In this document: positions 36,714 to 44,303 of the stretch, piece after piece
Layout: the number at the start of each line of letters is the position of its first letter
Numbering within the stretch: the stretch's first letter is position 1
NCBI RefSeq assembly: GCF_000265465.1
Contig: NC_018016.1
Location: forward strand, 1,342,501-1,406,500
DNA from: Ornithobacterium rhinotracheale DSM 15997
Lineage (GTDB): Bacteria > Bacteroidota > Bacteroidia > Flavobacteriales > Weeksellaceae
Length of the DNA: 64,000 bases
Reading direction: 5' to 3'
The notes under the pieces: generated by a model
Database searches by the model: none
Seen by the model: only the letters and a program-made list of their open reading frames with translations
What the model was told of the DNA's origin: nothing
Translations under genes and position numbers: made by a program

Positions 36714-36721
36714 CAAAAATA
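36714..36721 (-). promoter_or_regulatory. -7 box for the LTA synthase-like gene (TATTTTTG)
   Basis: Minus-strand TATTTTTG, 13 bp ahead of the start at 36700. Confidence 0.45.
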
Positions 36722-36833
36722 AATAACTTTAAGTTTTATAAAGAAATTTTTTAGTGAAAAAAGATAGTTTCTAAGTTTCTGTCAAGAAGTATAAAGTTTT
36801 GCACCTCAATTAATTATTAGAAATAAAAAAAAT

Positions 36834-36864
36834 AGCCATTGAGAATCTGAGATAATCAATGGCT
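36834..36864 (-). terminator. tRNA-His terminator
   Basis: 9-bp stem AGCCATTGA / TCAATGGCT with a T-run on the minus strand, 9 bp beyond the tRNA-His 3' end. Confidence 0.75.
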
Positions 36865-36873
36865 TTAATTGAG

Positions 36874-36948
36874 GGTGACCAATGGGTCTCGAACCCACGA
36901 CCTCCGGAACCACAATCCGGCGCTCTAACCAACTGAGCTATGGTCACC
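36874..36948 (-). tRNA. tRNA-His (GTG)
   Basis: 75 nt including the His-specific G-1, which pairs with discriminator C73. Acceptor arms GTGACCA / TGGTCAC; anticodon loop ATTGTGGTT gives GTG; T-loop GGGTTCGAGACCC. CCA is not encoded. Confidence 0.97.
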
Positions 36949-36967
36949 GTGTTTGCTTTTGCGAGTG

Positions 36968-36975
36968 CAAATATA
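36968..36975 (-). promoter_or_regulatory. -7 box for tRNA-His (TATATTTG)
   Basis: Minus-strand TATATTTG, 19 bp ahead of the tRNA 5' end; TTTTCAG in place of a -33 TTTG. Confidence 0.5.
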
Positions 36976-37020
36976 GTGATTTTTTTTAAACTGAAAAATA
37001 AAAATAAAAAAATCTATAAA

Positions 37021-37049
37021 AAAAGTGCTTTCGGTAAGAAAGCACTTTT
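37021..37049 (-). terminator. Terminator of prs-rplY
   Basis: 12-bp perfect stem AAAAGTGCTTTC / GAAAGCACTTTT with a GGTAA-type loop. Confidence 0.87.
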
Positions 37050-37070
37050 AGATTTTCATGAGCGACAAGC

Positions 37071-37718
37071 TTATTCAGCAGCAGCTTCGTTTGATTCTTC
37101 TGCAGAAGTTTCAGGAGAGTTTTCTTCTTCCTCATCTTCATCGTCGTCATCAGCATCAGAGCCTGCAACGGCAGTACGAGAAGTTTTAATCAAACATACA
37201 ACATCGCTATCTGGGTGCATCAAAGTGTACTCGTCTACGCGGATGTCTTTTACATACTTTTTGTGACCAATTCTCATTTTAGTGATGTCTACCACTACTT
37301 CGTCTGGCAAGTTAGCAGGCAATGCTCTAACTTTAAGTCTTCTCAAGTTGAAACGAAGAACCCCACCAGCCATAACACCTCTTGCTCTACCTTCTAGGCG
37401 AACTGGGATGCTCATAGTTACAGGTTTGTCATCAGTAATTTGGTAGAAGTCTGCGTGTAAGATAGCATCAGTCACTGGGTGGAACTGGATATCTTGCAAT
37501 ACACAGTTGATAGTTTCTCCTCCGTCTAGCTCAAGTACAACAATGTGTGCCTCCGGAGTGTAAACTAAGTCTTTGAAACTTTTTACATCAGCAGAAAAGT
37601 GGATTGGTTCTGCTTCACCGTAAACAACACAAGGAACTTGTTCAGCATTACGAAGTGCACGCGTACTAGCTTTGCCTACGCTTTCTCTTTTTTTCCCTTG
37701 AATCGTCAATGATTTCAT
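37071..37718 (-). CDS. rplY: 50S ribosomal protein L25 (Ctc form)
   Basis: 215 residues: N-terminal L25 5S-rRNA-binding domain (KRESVGKASTRALRNAEQVPCVVYG) and the C-terminal TL5/Ctc beta domain, so the long form. A highly acidic tail follows (SDADDDDEDEEEEN to the end). Binds 5S rRNA in the large subunit. Lies 51 bp after prs on the same strand and very probably shares its transcript. Confidence 0.96.
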   Translation of the reverse strand: MKSLTIQGKKRESVGKASTRALRNAEQVPCVVYGEAEPIHFSADVKSFKDLVYTPEAHIVVLELDGGETINCVLQDIQFHPVTDAILHADFYQITDDKPVTMSIPVRLEGRARGVMAGGVLRFNLRRLKVRALPANLPDEVVVDITKMRIGHKKYVKDIRVDEYTLMHPDSDVVCLIKTSRTAVAGSDADDDDEDEEEENSPETSAEESNEAAAE

Positions 37719-37769
37719 TTAATTAAATATTTAGTGTTAAAAATTAAAATTTCGTGATTTTTTCTTGTG

Positions 37770-38705
37770 TTATATTACAAACTTTCTGCTGATAGACTGT
37801 CTGTTGTGAACTAAATGCATTACATCTGCAAATAACGAGGCGCAAGATACAACTTTTATTTTAGAAACATCGTGTCTTTTTAAAGGAATTGTGTCTGTAA
37901 CTACAACTTCTTCTAAAACAGAGTCCTGAATACGCTCATAAGCTTTGCCGCTCAATACTGCGTGAGTAGCCATGGCACGAACGCTTCTCGCTCCTTTTTC
38001 AATCATAAGGGCAGCCGCTTTGGTAATGGTGCCAGCGGTGTCGATCATGTCGTCTACGATGATTACATCTTTATCCTTCACATCACCAATTAGCATCATA
38101 TTTTCTACCACATTGGCCTTCTTTCTCTCTTTGTAGCAAATTACGATATCGCTCTTTAAGTAGCTAGCATAGGCATTAGCTCTTTTGGCTCCACCCATGT
38201 CTGGAGAAGCGATAGTGAGATTTTCTAAATTTAGATTTCTCACGTAATCTACTAATATGGTAGAGGCGTAGATATGATCCACAGGAATTTCAAAGAATCC
38301 TTGGATTTGGTCTGCGTGCAAGTCCATCGTCATTACACGAGTGGCGCCTGCTGCGCTCAAAAGATTTGCCACTAATTTAGCCCCTATCGGAACTCTTGGT
38401 TTATCTTTGCGGTCTTGTCTAGCATAGCCAAAATACGGAATCACCACGGTGATGCTTTTAGCAGATGCGCGTTTGGCAGCATCGCACATAAGGAGGATTT
38501 CCATTAAGTTGCTGTCTGGCATAAAGGTTGAGCCGATGATGAATACTCGAGCTCCACGGATTGATTGCTCAAAACATGGCTGATACTCGCCGTCGCTAAA
38601 TTCAAGGAATTTAACATTACCTAATTCTTGCCCATAGTGCTGAGCAATTTTTTCGGCTAAGACTCTACTTTGTCGGGTTGAGAATAATAATGCGGGTTGG
38701 TCCAT
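37770..38705 (-). CDS. prs: Ribose-phosphate pyrophosphokinase
   Basis: 311 residues. Makes PRPP from ribose 5-phosphate and ATP for nucleotide, His and Trp synthesis. Family blocks are all present: YFGYARQDRKDKPRVPIGAK, TMDLHADQIQGFF and the PRPP-binding loop VIVDDMIDTAGT. Complete. Followed by rplY, a pairing common across bacteria. Confidence 0.97.
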   Translation of the reverse strand: MDQPALLFSTRQSRVLAEKIAQHYGQELGNVKFLEFSDGEYQPCFEQSIRGARVFIIGSTFMPDSNLMEILLMCDAAKRASAKSITVVIPYFGYARQDRKDKPRVPIGAKLVANLLSAAGATRVMTMDLHADQIQGFFEIPVDHIYASTILVDYVRNLNLENLTIASPDMGGAKRANAYASYLKSDIVICYKERKKANVVENMMLIGDVKDKDVIIVDDMIDTAGTITKAAALMIEKGARSVRAMATHAVLSGKAYERIQDSVLEEVVVTDTIPLKRHDVSKIKVVSCASLFADVMHLVHNRQSISRKFVI

Positions 38706-38725
38706 TGGATTATTTAATTTGGTTG

Positions 38726-38733
38726 CAAAATTA
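38726..38733 (-). promoter_or_regulatory. -7 box for prs (TAATTTTG)
   Basis: Minus-strand TAATTTTG, 20 bp ahead of the prs start; no consensus -33. Confidence 0.48.
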
Positions 38734-38926
38734 TAAAAACCTTGAAAAAATTAAAAGTAATTTGGCTATGAATAATTTTTTAATTTCAAACATATTTTTT
38801 AACAACGAAAAATCTTTAGCTTCAAAAATCATAAAAAAATGAATTTTTGAACTGAATTAGCCCAATACAAATTGGCGAAAAATCGTGTGAAAATGAATTT
38901 TTTTAGCCCTAAAAATTAAATCAAAT

Positions 38927-38957
38927 TTTGTGGCTCGTAAATAAAATATTACTTTTG
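38927..38957 (+). promoter_or_regulatory. ftsE-like gene promoter, full -33/-7 match
   Basis: TTTG (38927-38930), 19-bp spacer, TACTTTTG (38950-38957). Because the promoter overlaps an upstream in-frame TTG (38928), it settles the start at ATG 38982. Confidence 0.85.
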
Positions 38958-38981
38958 TTAAGTTTTAAAACCAAATCCCAA

Positions 38982-39683
38982 ATGGCAGAAAAAGGAGCAA
39001 TTATAGAATTAAGAGATGTAGATGTGTACCAGAAAGATTTTTTGGTGCTTAATAATGTAGACTTCAGATTGGAGCGTGGCGAATTTGCCTATCTAATCGG
39101 GAAAACGGGGAGTGGTAAAAGTAGTTTGCTCAAGGTTTTGTACAGCGATTTGCCTTTGCAGCGAGGCGAGGGTACCGTGGCGGGATTTGATTTGGCAAAA
39201 CTCAGCACACGCAAAATTCCTTTTCTGAGAAGAAAATTGGGAATCGTGTTTCAAGATTTCCAGTTGCTAACGGATCGAAATATCGAAAAAAACTTAATTT
39301 TTGTGCTGAAGGCAACGGGCTGGTCGGACAGAACGGATATTGATAATAGAATCAACGAAGTGCTGGAACTAGTGGGCATGGCGACTAAAAAACACAAAAT
39401 GCCGCACGAGATTTCGGGAGGTGAGCAGCAGCGTATTGCGATTGCGCGTGCCTTGCTGAACCACCCAGAATTGATTTTGGCGGATGAGCCTACGGGGAAT
39501 TTAGACCCTGCAACTTCGGTAGAAATTATGAATTTGATCAAGAAGATTTCGGTGGAAAACGATATGGCAGTGCTTATGGCAACGCACGATTATTCTTTGA
39601 TTAAAAAATTCCCAGCCAAAACTTTCCGATGCGAAAACGGAAAAGTAATCGTAGCCGAAAGCGAAACTTTGTTTTTGGATTAA
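38982..39683 (+). CDS. ftsE: ABC transporter ATP-binding protein, FtsE type
   Basis: 233 residues from ATG 38982 ([16 protein letters not shown]). Walker [11 protein letters not shown]-loop [10 protein letters not shown], signature [16 protein letters not shown], Walker [13 protein letters not shown] and His switch ATHDY. Sequence and size fit FtsE, which with FtsX controls peptidoglycan hydrolases at division. No ftsX is adjacent, so the gene could instead serve another MacB/LolD-like permease. It has its own strong promoter. Confidence 0.85.
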   Translation: MAEKGAIIELRDVDVYQKDFLVLNNVDFRLERGEFAYLIGKTGSGKSSLLKVLYSDLPLQRGEGTVAGFDLAKLSTRKIPFLRRKLGIVFQDFQLLTDRNIEKNLIFVLKATGWSDRTDIDNRINEVLELVGMATKKHKMPHEISGGEQQRIAIARALLNHPELILADEPTGNLDPATSVEIMNLIKKISVENDMAVLMATHDYSLIKKFPAKTFRCENGKVIVAESETLFLD

Positions 39684-39713
39684 GGGAAATTAAATTTTAT
39701 AATATTTTAAATG

Positions 39714-39738
39714 AGCATGCTGGATAGTGTGCTTTTTT
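39714..39738 (+). terminator. Possible weak terminator after ftsE-like gene
   Basis: 5-bp stem AGCAT / GTGCT (one G-U) followed by a run of seven T, 30 bp after the stop. Confidence 0.4.
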
Positions 39739-39759
39739 TATGTTTTGGGGTTTGTTGAT

Positions 39760-40206
39760 TCAATCCACAAAGAAAAATCCAAAGGCATTATACGCAGCAT
39801 GAATGAAAATGGTGAACAAAGCAGCTTCGGCATTGCCATATCGATTTGTTGTCTTTAAATAAAAGTTATTTAAAATCAATGCACTTACAAAAGTCATTAG
39901 CATATAAAGCCAATTGTATGTGTGGAAAAGTGAAAAAACAACAGACATAGCTATCAAATAGAAATAAAAAGATTTGATTTTAGTTAAACGCAGTAATTTA
40001 TACAATAAATATTGAGAAAGTATAGTTTCAATAATGGGGGCGAAAATGACAATTGTGGTAAATTTTTCTACAACATCAGAAAAATCAAAATTAGCGTTTA
40101 CCCCATCGTAACCAAAGAAATGCTCGTTGATACAGGAGAAGAAACACCCATTAATAATCATCGCTACGATTGTGGAAATAATAAAAAAGATTCTATGTGT
40201 TTTCAT
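39760..40206 (-). CDS. Short CPBP-like intramembrane protein, degenerate active site
   Basis: 148 residues, about four membrane spans. Related to CPBP (CAAX protease/bacteriocin-processing) proteins: motif 1 is APIIETILSQ, keeping the first Glu (60) but with Thr and Gln where EExxxR has Glu and Arg; motif 2 His is H95 (FSLFH); motif 3 is HAAYN (H136, N140). It starts 4 bp inside the end of the CPBP gene at 40203, so the two are translationally coupled. Possibly a non-catalytic partner or an immunity-type protein; inference. Confidence 0.68.
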   Translation of the reverse strand: MKTHRIFFIISTIVAMIINGCFFSCINEHFFGYDGVNANFDFSDVVEKFTTIVIFAPIIETILSQYLLYKLLRLTKIKSFYFYLIAMSVVFSLFHTYNWLYMLMTFVSALILNNFYLKTTNRYGNAEAALFTIFIHAAYNAFGFFFVD

Positions 40207-40817
40207 CTAAAAAAATAATTCATAGAATTAAAAATGATATGAATGGCAATAGGGAATAAAATATTTCTCGTGGAGATAAAAGAAAAACTTAAATAAGTTC
40301 CTGCTAAAAATGCAAAAATGTATTGCTCGGGTGAATGGACAAATGTAAAAAGGCAATTGGAAATAATGAAAGCAATGATATAGTGGTATTTTTTATAACG
40401 CTGCATCAGTCCATTTAAGATAATTCTCCTAAAATATAACTCTTCAAAAATAGGGGCTATTACGGAAACGCTTAAAGCTGAAAATGTAACTTCTTTTTTA
40501 CTTGGATAATTTAGTTGGATTGATAAAGCATAATCTATGAGTAGCAATATAATAGGAGCAAATAGAACAGATAAAAAACCTATTTTGATATATTTTTTTT
40601 CGAAGAAAGTAATAGGGGTATTTTTTCTTTTATTGTATAAAATAACCAAAAGGCAAGGGAAAAGTATCGCAAATACCATTAATATATTTAAAGAAGCAAA
40701 CGAGACTTCTTGAACGATATTGTCTATTATGAAAACACCTATCCCAGCAAAAATGAAAGAAAATAGGATGAGAGCGAGTACTTTTAATATTGTGTTTGGG
40801 AAAAAATTCTTTTTCAT
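40203..40817 (-). CDS. CPBP family intramembrane metalloprotease-like protein
   Basis: 204 residues, about six membrane spans. The three CPBP motifs are intact: EELYFRR (E125, E126, R130), FTFVH (H161) and HIIFN (H193, N197). Members cleave within membranes (Rce1-type) or act in bacteriocin maturation and self-immunity. It sits in a minus-strand operon: exported protein (40831), this gene, then the short CPBP-like gene (overlap 4 bp). Substrate unknown. Confidence 0.85.
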   Translation of the reverse strand: MKKNFFPNTILKVLALILFSFIFAGIGVFIIDNIVQEVSFASLNILMVFAILFPCLLVILYNKRKNTPITFFEKKYIKIGFLSVLFAPIILLLIDYALSIQLNYPSKKEVTFSALSVSVIAPIFEELYFRRIILNGLMQRYKKYHYIIAFIISNCLFTFVHSPEQYIFAFLAGTYLSFSFISTRNILFPIAIHIIFNSMNYFFR

Positions 40818-40830
40818 GATTTCTTAAATG

Positions 40831-41505
40831 TTATCTATTATTAAAGTTGATTAAAAGAGTAGTTTCCTTTCCGTCATAAATGAGTTTAGATGTTGATTTT
40901 AAGGGAGTGATTCCATTATCTTCCCTTTTAAAGAAAAAATCTTGATACTCAAATTTATCATCACTTATTCTTAGTGTAAAGGAAGAATTTGATAAGACAT
41001 AATCATCATCAAGTCGAATTATAATAGATAAATTACCATCTTCATTTTTTTCAAAAGAATCACTATAAATTTCTTTACCTCTCTTGTCTAATTTAAAAGC
41101 CCACTCTTTGTTATTTATTTTAGTGCAGTAAAATCCTTTTTGAGCAAAATTGTAATAGGAAATAAGCCAAGAGCTATAAAAACTCCGTAAAACATTCTTT
41201 AATAATAAAAGATGTTTCTTGTCAAGGTTTTTGGGGGTGTTTTTTATTCTTAAACGCCCGTTTGTCATAATTTTTCCAGATATTTTTTCTTCTAAAAAAC
41301 TAAAATAAATCAAGTTTTTCTTCCTCAATAGTTGAGAGTTATTTTTATTAAAAATAGAACGAAAATTCTCTAAACTATTTTTTCCTGAAGCAGAAACATC
41401 TGCAAGATTTATAGTGTCGAGAATGTTGCTTGCATTACGATATGTATTCTGCTGAGCATGCACGGAAAGAGATAAAAGAAAGATGAATAAATAAATGTTT
41501 TTCAT
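40831..41505 (-). CDS. Exported protein of unknown function
   Basis: 224 residues from ATG 41505; an upstream in-frame ATG at 41559 is rejected because the -7 box (41520-41527) and the signal peptide MKNIYLFIFLLSLSVHAQ fix the start. The mature part has charged strands (IRLDDDYVLSNSSFTLRIS) and no known motif. The first 12 codons and the 33 bases ahead of them are almost identical to those of the gene at 44304-45536. It ends 13 bp before the CPBP gene and probably leads that operon. Possible distant similarity in layout to the divergent exported protein at 41568. Confidence 0.75.
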   Translation of the reverse strand: MKNIYLFIFLLSLSVHAQQNTYRNASNILDTINLADVSASGKNSLENFRSIFNKNNSQLLRKKNLIYFSFLEEKISGKIMTNGRLRIKNTPKNLDKKHLLLLKNVLRSFYSSWLISYYNFAQKGFYCTKINNKEWAFKLDKRGKEIYSDSFEKNEDGNLSIIIRLDDDYVLSNSSFTLRISDDKFEYQDFFFKREDNGITPLKSTSKLIYDGKETTLLINFNNR

Positions 41506-41538
41506 GTTAAATTTTTCTACAAATTTAAATGTTTTTAG
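41470..41538. repeat. 69-bp direct repeat, copy 1 (promoter, leader, signal-peptide start)
   Basis: Differs from 45501-45569 by a single base. On the minus strand it spans the -7 box, the leader and the first 12 codons of the exported-protein gene. Confidence 0.92.
41520..41527 (-). promoter_or_regulatory. -7 box TAAATTTG, repeat copy 1
   Basis: Minus-strand TAAATTTG, 14 bp ahead of ATG 41505. Duplicated at 45551-45558. Confidence 0.6.
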
Positions 41539-41543
41539 CTTTG
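41536..41543 (+). promoter_or_regulatory. -7 box TAGCTTTG, divergent plus-strand promoter
   Basis: TAGCTTTG, 24 bp before ATG 41568 and only 8 bp from the minus-strand -7 box, so the two divergent promoters overlap. Confidence 0.58.
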
Positions 41544-41567
41544 TGTGTAAATAAGACACCTAAAAAC

Positions 41568-42245
41568 ATGAAAAATTACTTTTTGAGTCTGTTGTTTTTA
41601 TGCTTATGCGTGAGTGTGGGAGCACAAGAAAGAATAAAATTAAGCCAAGTTGATATAGATAATAAAACTTCTTATTTTAAATTCAAAGAATCTCTAAATT
41701 CAGAGAATGGATTCAAGGAAAAGGAGCAATTGAAATTTAAAGGTGAGTATATAAAGGAGGGAGAATTAATACCTTTTGAAGGTGAAATATCATATAAGTT
41801 TTTTAGTAGAAAAGGAAATATAAAAATTTCTAGAATAAATTTTACTGAAAAAAATAGTTATAGAGAGATTATTGAACCAATTTTGAAAAGGTCGATAGAG
41901 TTGTCTTATTATCCTTATTTCCTTATCCTAAATGATAGGATGGTTAAATTAAATTGTAATTTAGATAAAAATGGAGATTACTTATTTAAACCGCTTATAG
42001 AAGATAATAAGAAAGTGACAAAAGAAGACAAGAATGCTAATTTTTATTTTTCTCTAACTCTTAATAAAGATAACCGAATACAATATGCAAGATCAGAGAT
42101 AATGGATTCGGAAAATACAGATTATATGATAGAAACAGAATATGGAATGATTACAAATGAAGTAGTTATAAAATCTGCTTTTATAAAACTAACGAATATA
42201 CATTCGAAAAATACGATAGAAATAAGATTTTCAAGAGAAGATTAA
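41568..42245 (+). CDS. Exported protein of unknown function
   Basis: 225 residues from ATG 41568; the upstream ATG at 41529 lies before the promoter box and is rejected. Signal peptide MKNYFLSLLFLCLCVSVGAQ, then a charged, strand-rich region without cysteine clusters or known motifs. The pattern LDKNGDYLF followed by alternating strands resembles the middle of the divergent exported protein (LDKRGKEIY), so the two may be diverged paralogues; alignment would be needed to show it. No family recognised. Confidence 0.72.
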   Translation: MKNYFLSLLFLCLCVSVGAQERIKLSQVDIDNKTSYFKFKESLNSENGFKEKEQLKFKGEYIKEGELIPFEGEISYKFFSRKGNIKISRINFTEKNSYREIIEPILKRSIELSYYPYFLILNDRMVKLNCNLDKNGDYLFKPLIEDNKKVTKEDKNANFYFSLTLNKDNRIQYARSEIMDSENTDYMIETEYGMITNEVVIKSAFIKLTNIHSKNTIEIRFSRED

Positions 42246-42331
42246 TGAAAAAATTAAAATCTCTCACTATTTATTATTTTTTAAGTAGTAATTCCTTTCG
42301 TCTTATTTTCTATTTAGTATTGAGGTTCTAA
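42245..42331 (+). CDS. Possible 28-residue peptide, stop-start coupled
   Basis: ATG at 42245 overlaps the preceding stop as TAATG. Product MKKLKSLTIYYFLSSNSFRL then IFYLVLRF: basic N-terminus and a hydrophobic tail. There is no promoter of its own. It may be chance. Confidence 0.3.
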   Translation: MKKLKSLTIYYFLSSNSFRLIFYLVLRF

Positions 42332-42343
42332 AAAAGAAAATCA

Positions 42344-42351
42344 TATCTTTG
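42344..42351 (+). promoter_or_regulatory. -7 box for the ABC exporter (TATCTTTG)
   Basis: TATCTTTG with ATTG (42319-42322) 21 bp upstream as a partial -33; 19 bp before ATG 42371. Confidence 0.55.
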
Positions 42352-42370
42352 GTGGTGAATTAAAGTCTGA

Positions 42371-43288
42371 ATGAATCAATATTTTAAACTTCAATACATT
42401 ATGATCAATCGTAAGATGATTGATGAGGGGCTTGCTCCTATATTGGGGTATATGCTTATTCCAGTGGCTTTTTTTTATTTGTCAAATTTTCTTTTTCAGA
42501 AAATTGATTTTGCCAATTATTTAATGGTACTTGCGTCAATCATGTTTCAGTTTAATCTGTCGGGAAAAGCTAGAAATAATTTTCTGTCAATAATATTTAG
42601 CAATGCAATCAAAAATAAAATAAGAATTATAGAAAATTTAATCGTAGCACTTCCTTTCTTGCTCATGTTGGTGTATAACGGATGTTTTATAGAATCTATT
42701 ATTTTAATATTAATTTCTCTATTACTCTCATTTGTAGTGTTTAGAAATTTGGGATTCACAATACCCACTCCTTTTTCAAATAAACCTTTTGAATTTTGCA
42801 ACGGATTTAGAAAGAGTATTCTGTTGTTACCAGTAGCATATGGAATTGCTATTATTGCGAGTAATGTAGAAAATGTCAATTTAGGACTATTTTCAATTTT
42901 ATTAATCAACCTAACGGCGATTAGTTATTATGTAAAGCCAGAGACAGAGTATTATGTCTGGATTTATTCATGTTCGCCCAAAAGGTTTTTAAGAGAAAAA
43001 ATGTATACAGGAACAAAATTTTTAATTATTTTGAATTTGCCTATCTTGATACCCTTGCTTTATGTCTTTCATGCGGAATACGAAATCATACTATTTATTT
43101 ATATTGTAAGCGTATTGCTGCTTTGGCTAGTGATTCTTGGTAAATATTCAGCGTATCCCAGAGAAATGAATTTGTATGAATTCATTGTAATTGTAGGCAG
43201 TGTTTTCTTTTTACCATTATCTTTGATAACGATACCCTATTTTTATAACAAATCATCTAAAAATTTAAAGACACTTTTACATGATTAA
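42371..43288 (+). CDS. Probable ABC-2 type transporter membrane subunit
   Basis: 305 residues with roughly eight hydrophobic segments and short loops, no signal peptide, no recognised domain motif. Its last 8 bp overlap an ABC ATPase gene, which identifies it as the permease of an exporter by context. The region SPKRFLREKMYTGTKFLI could be the amphipathic coupling helix. Substrate unknown; neighbours include CPBP proteins and small membrane peptides. Confidence 0.72.
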   Translation: MNQYFKLQYIMINRKMIDEGLAPILGYMLIPVAFFYLSNFLFQKIDFANYLMVLASIMFQFNLSGKARNNFLSIIFSNAIKNKIRIIENLIVALPFLLMLVYNGCFIESIILILISLLLSFVVFRNLGFTIPTPFSNKPFEFCNGFRKSILLLPVAYGIAIIASNVENVNLGLFSILLINLTAISYYVKPETEYYVWIYSCSPKRFLREKMYTGTKFLIILNLPILIPLLYVFHAEYEIILFIYIVSVLLLWLVILGKYSAYPREMNLYEFIVIVGSVFFLPLSLITIPYFYNKSSKNLKTLLHD

Positions 43289-43955
43289 GATAGATAGATT
43301 AAACAAAAACTTTGGAAATAACGAAGTTTTAAAGGATATTTCGCTAGAGTTTTTAGAAGGAAATATTTATGGAATTGTAGGAGAAAATGGAGCAGGCAAA
43401 ACAACTTTATTTAGATGTATCGCTGGGCTAGAGAGTTATAGTGGAGAAATATTATCAGAAAATAAACCTCTTAAAAACCATTTGGGCTATCTCGAAACAG
43501 AGCCATTCTTTTATTCAAGAATAACGGGTAAAGAGTACATTCAACTTTTGTGCAATGCTAGAAATAAGAAAGTTAATATAGACGAAAAAAATATTTTCGG
43601 TCTTCCCTTGGAGCAGTACGCATCCACATACTCAACGGGAATGAAAAAGAAATTAGCCTTAACTGCAATTTTACTTCAAGAAAATAAATATTATATCTTA
43701 GACGAGCCATTTAATGGCATAGATATTCAGAGCAGTATTATACTTGTGGATATAATTTTAAAACTAAAAGAATTAAACAAAATAGTATTGATTTCATCTC
43801 ATATATTTTCTACGCTTGTAGATACTTGTGATAAAATCATTTTTCTAAATAAAGGGCAAGAGCCAAGAATAATTCAAAAGTCTGATTTTAAAGACTTAGA
43901 AAAAGAAATGAAATCAAAATTAATTTTAAAAGGCGTTGAAGATATCTTTAAATAA
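43281..43955 (+). CDS. ABC transporter ATP-binding protein
   Basis: 224 residues. Walker A GENGAGKTT, signature YSTGMKKKLALTAILL (STGMK in place of SGGQ, as in many peptide/bacteriocin-type and Nod/CcmA-like ATPases), Walker B YYILDEPFNGID, His switch SSHIF. Lacks an obvious Gln in the Q-loop (YLETEPFFY). Overlaps the permease gene by 8 bp, so a two-gene exporter. The cell's use of it is not known. Confidence 0.9.
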   Translation: MIKIDRLNKNFGNNEVLKDISLEFLEGNIYGIVGENGAGKTTLFRCIAGLESYSGEILSENKPLKNHLGYLETEPFFYSRITGKEYIQLLCNARNKKVNIDEKNIFGLPLEQYASTYSTGMKKKLALTAILLQENKYYILDEPFNGIDIQSSIILVDIILKLKELNKIVLISSHIFSTLVDTCDKIIFLNKGQEPRIIQKSDFKDLEKEMKSKLILKGVEDIFK

Positions 43956-44032
43956 AAATAATGCAATGGTGATATGTCAAAGCGTTGTCTTAGAAAAAGG
44001 AAAAATCCAAGTTAGGGTTGCAAAATTTCGAT

Positions 44033-44215
44033 TTAATTTGGGCTAGTTGTTTCCATTCTTTGGGTATTATATCCATGTCTAGCATCATGCTCTGCACATT
44101 GTTTTCCTAGATAAAAAACCATGTATCCCAATATAACTAAATAAAACAGATATTTTTCTTTGCGATGTAGCAAACTTGCCAACCCTAAAGATAAAAGAGA
44201 GATATCTCTTTTCAT
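44033..44215 (-). CDS. Small single-span membrane protein, unknown
   Basis: 60 residues: MKRDISLLSLGLASLLHRKE, one membrane span (KYLFYLVILGYMVFYLG), then a polar His/Arg-rich tail with one Cys ending METTSPN. A perfect promoter (TTTG-N19-TACATTTG) lies 27 bp upstream, which argues that it is expressed. No family recognised. It sits between the ABC exporter and the HExxH gene. Confidence 0.6.
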   Translation of the reverse strand: MKRDISLLSLGLASLLHRKEKYLFYLVILGYMVFYLGKQCAEHDARHGYNTQRMETTSPN

Positions 44216-44242
44216 AAGAGTTTGTCGTTTTGATTAGGCTAA

Positions 44243-44273
44243 CAAATGTACATATTGTATTTGTTACAACAAA
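44243..44273 (-). promoter_or_regulatory. Promoter of the 60-residue membrane protein, full match
   Basis: Minus strand TTTG (44270-44273), 19-bp spacer, TACATTTG (44243-44250). Confidence 0.82.
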
Positions 44274-44303
44274 GAAAAAAATAAGAAATTAATTTAAAAT
44301 TAT

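Noticed and set aside
37071-37160. Acidic C-terminal tail of L25 as a separate or frameshifted gene
   Set aside because: Continuous with the L25 frame; acidic tails are seen in this family.
36940-37266. 108-codon plus-strand ORF over the rplY tail
   Set aside because: Ser-rich translation is the mirror of the acidic repeat; no supporting signal.
38928-38981. Longer N-terminus for the ftsE-like gene
   Set aside because: The TTG start lies inside the -33 box of a perfect promoter, and the extra residues do not fit FtsE.
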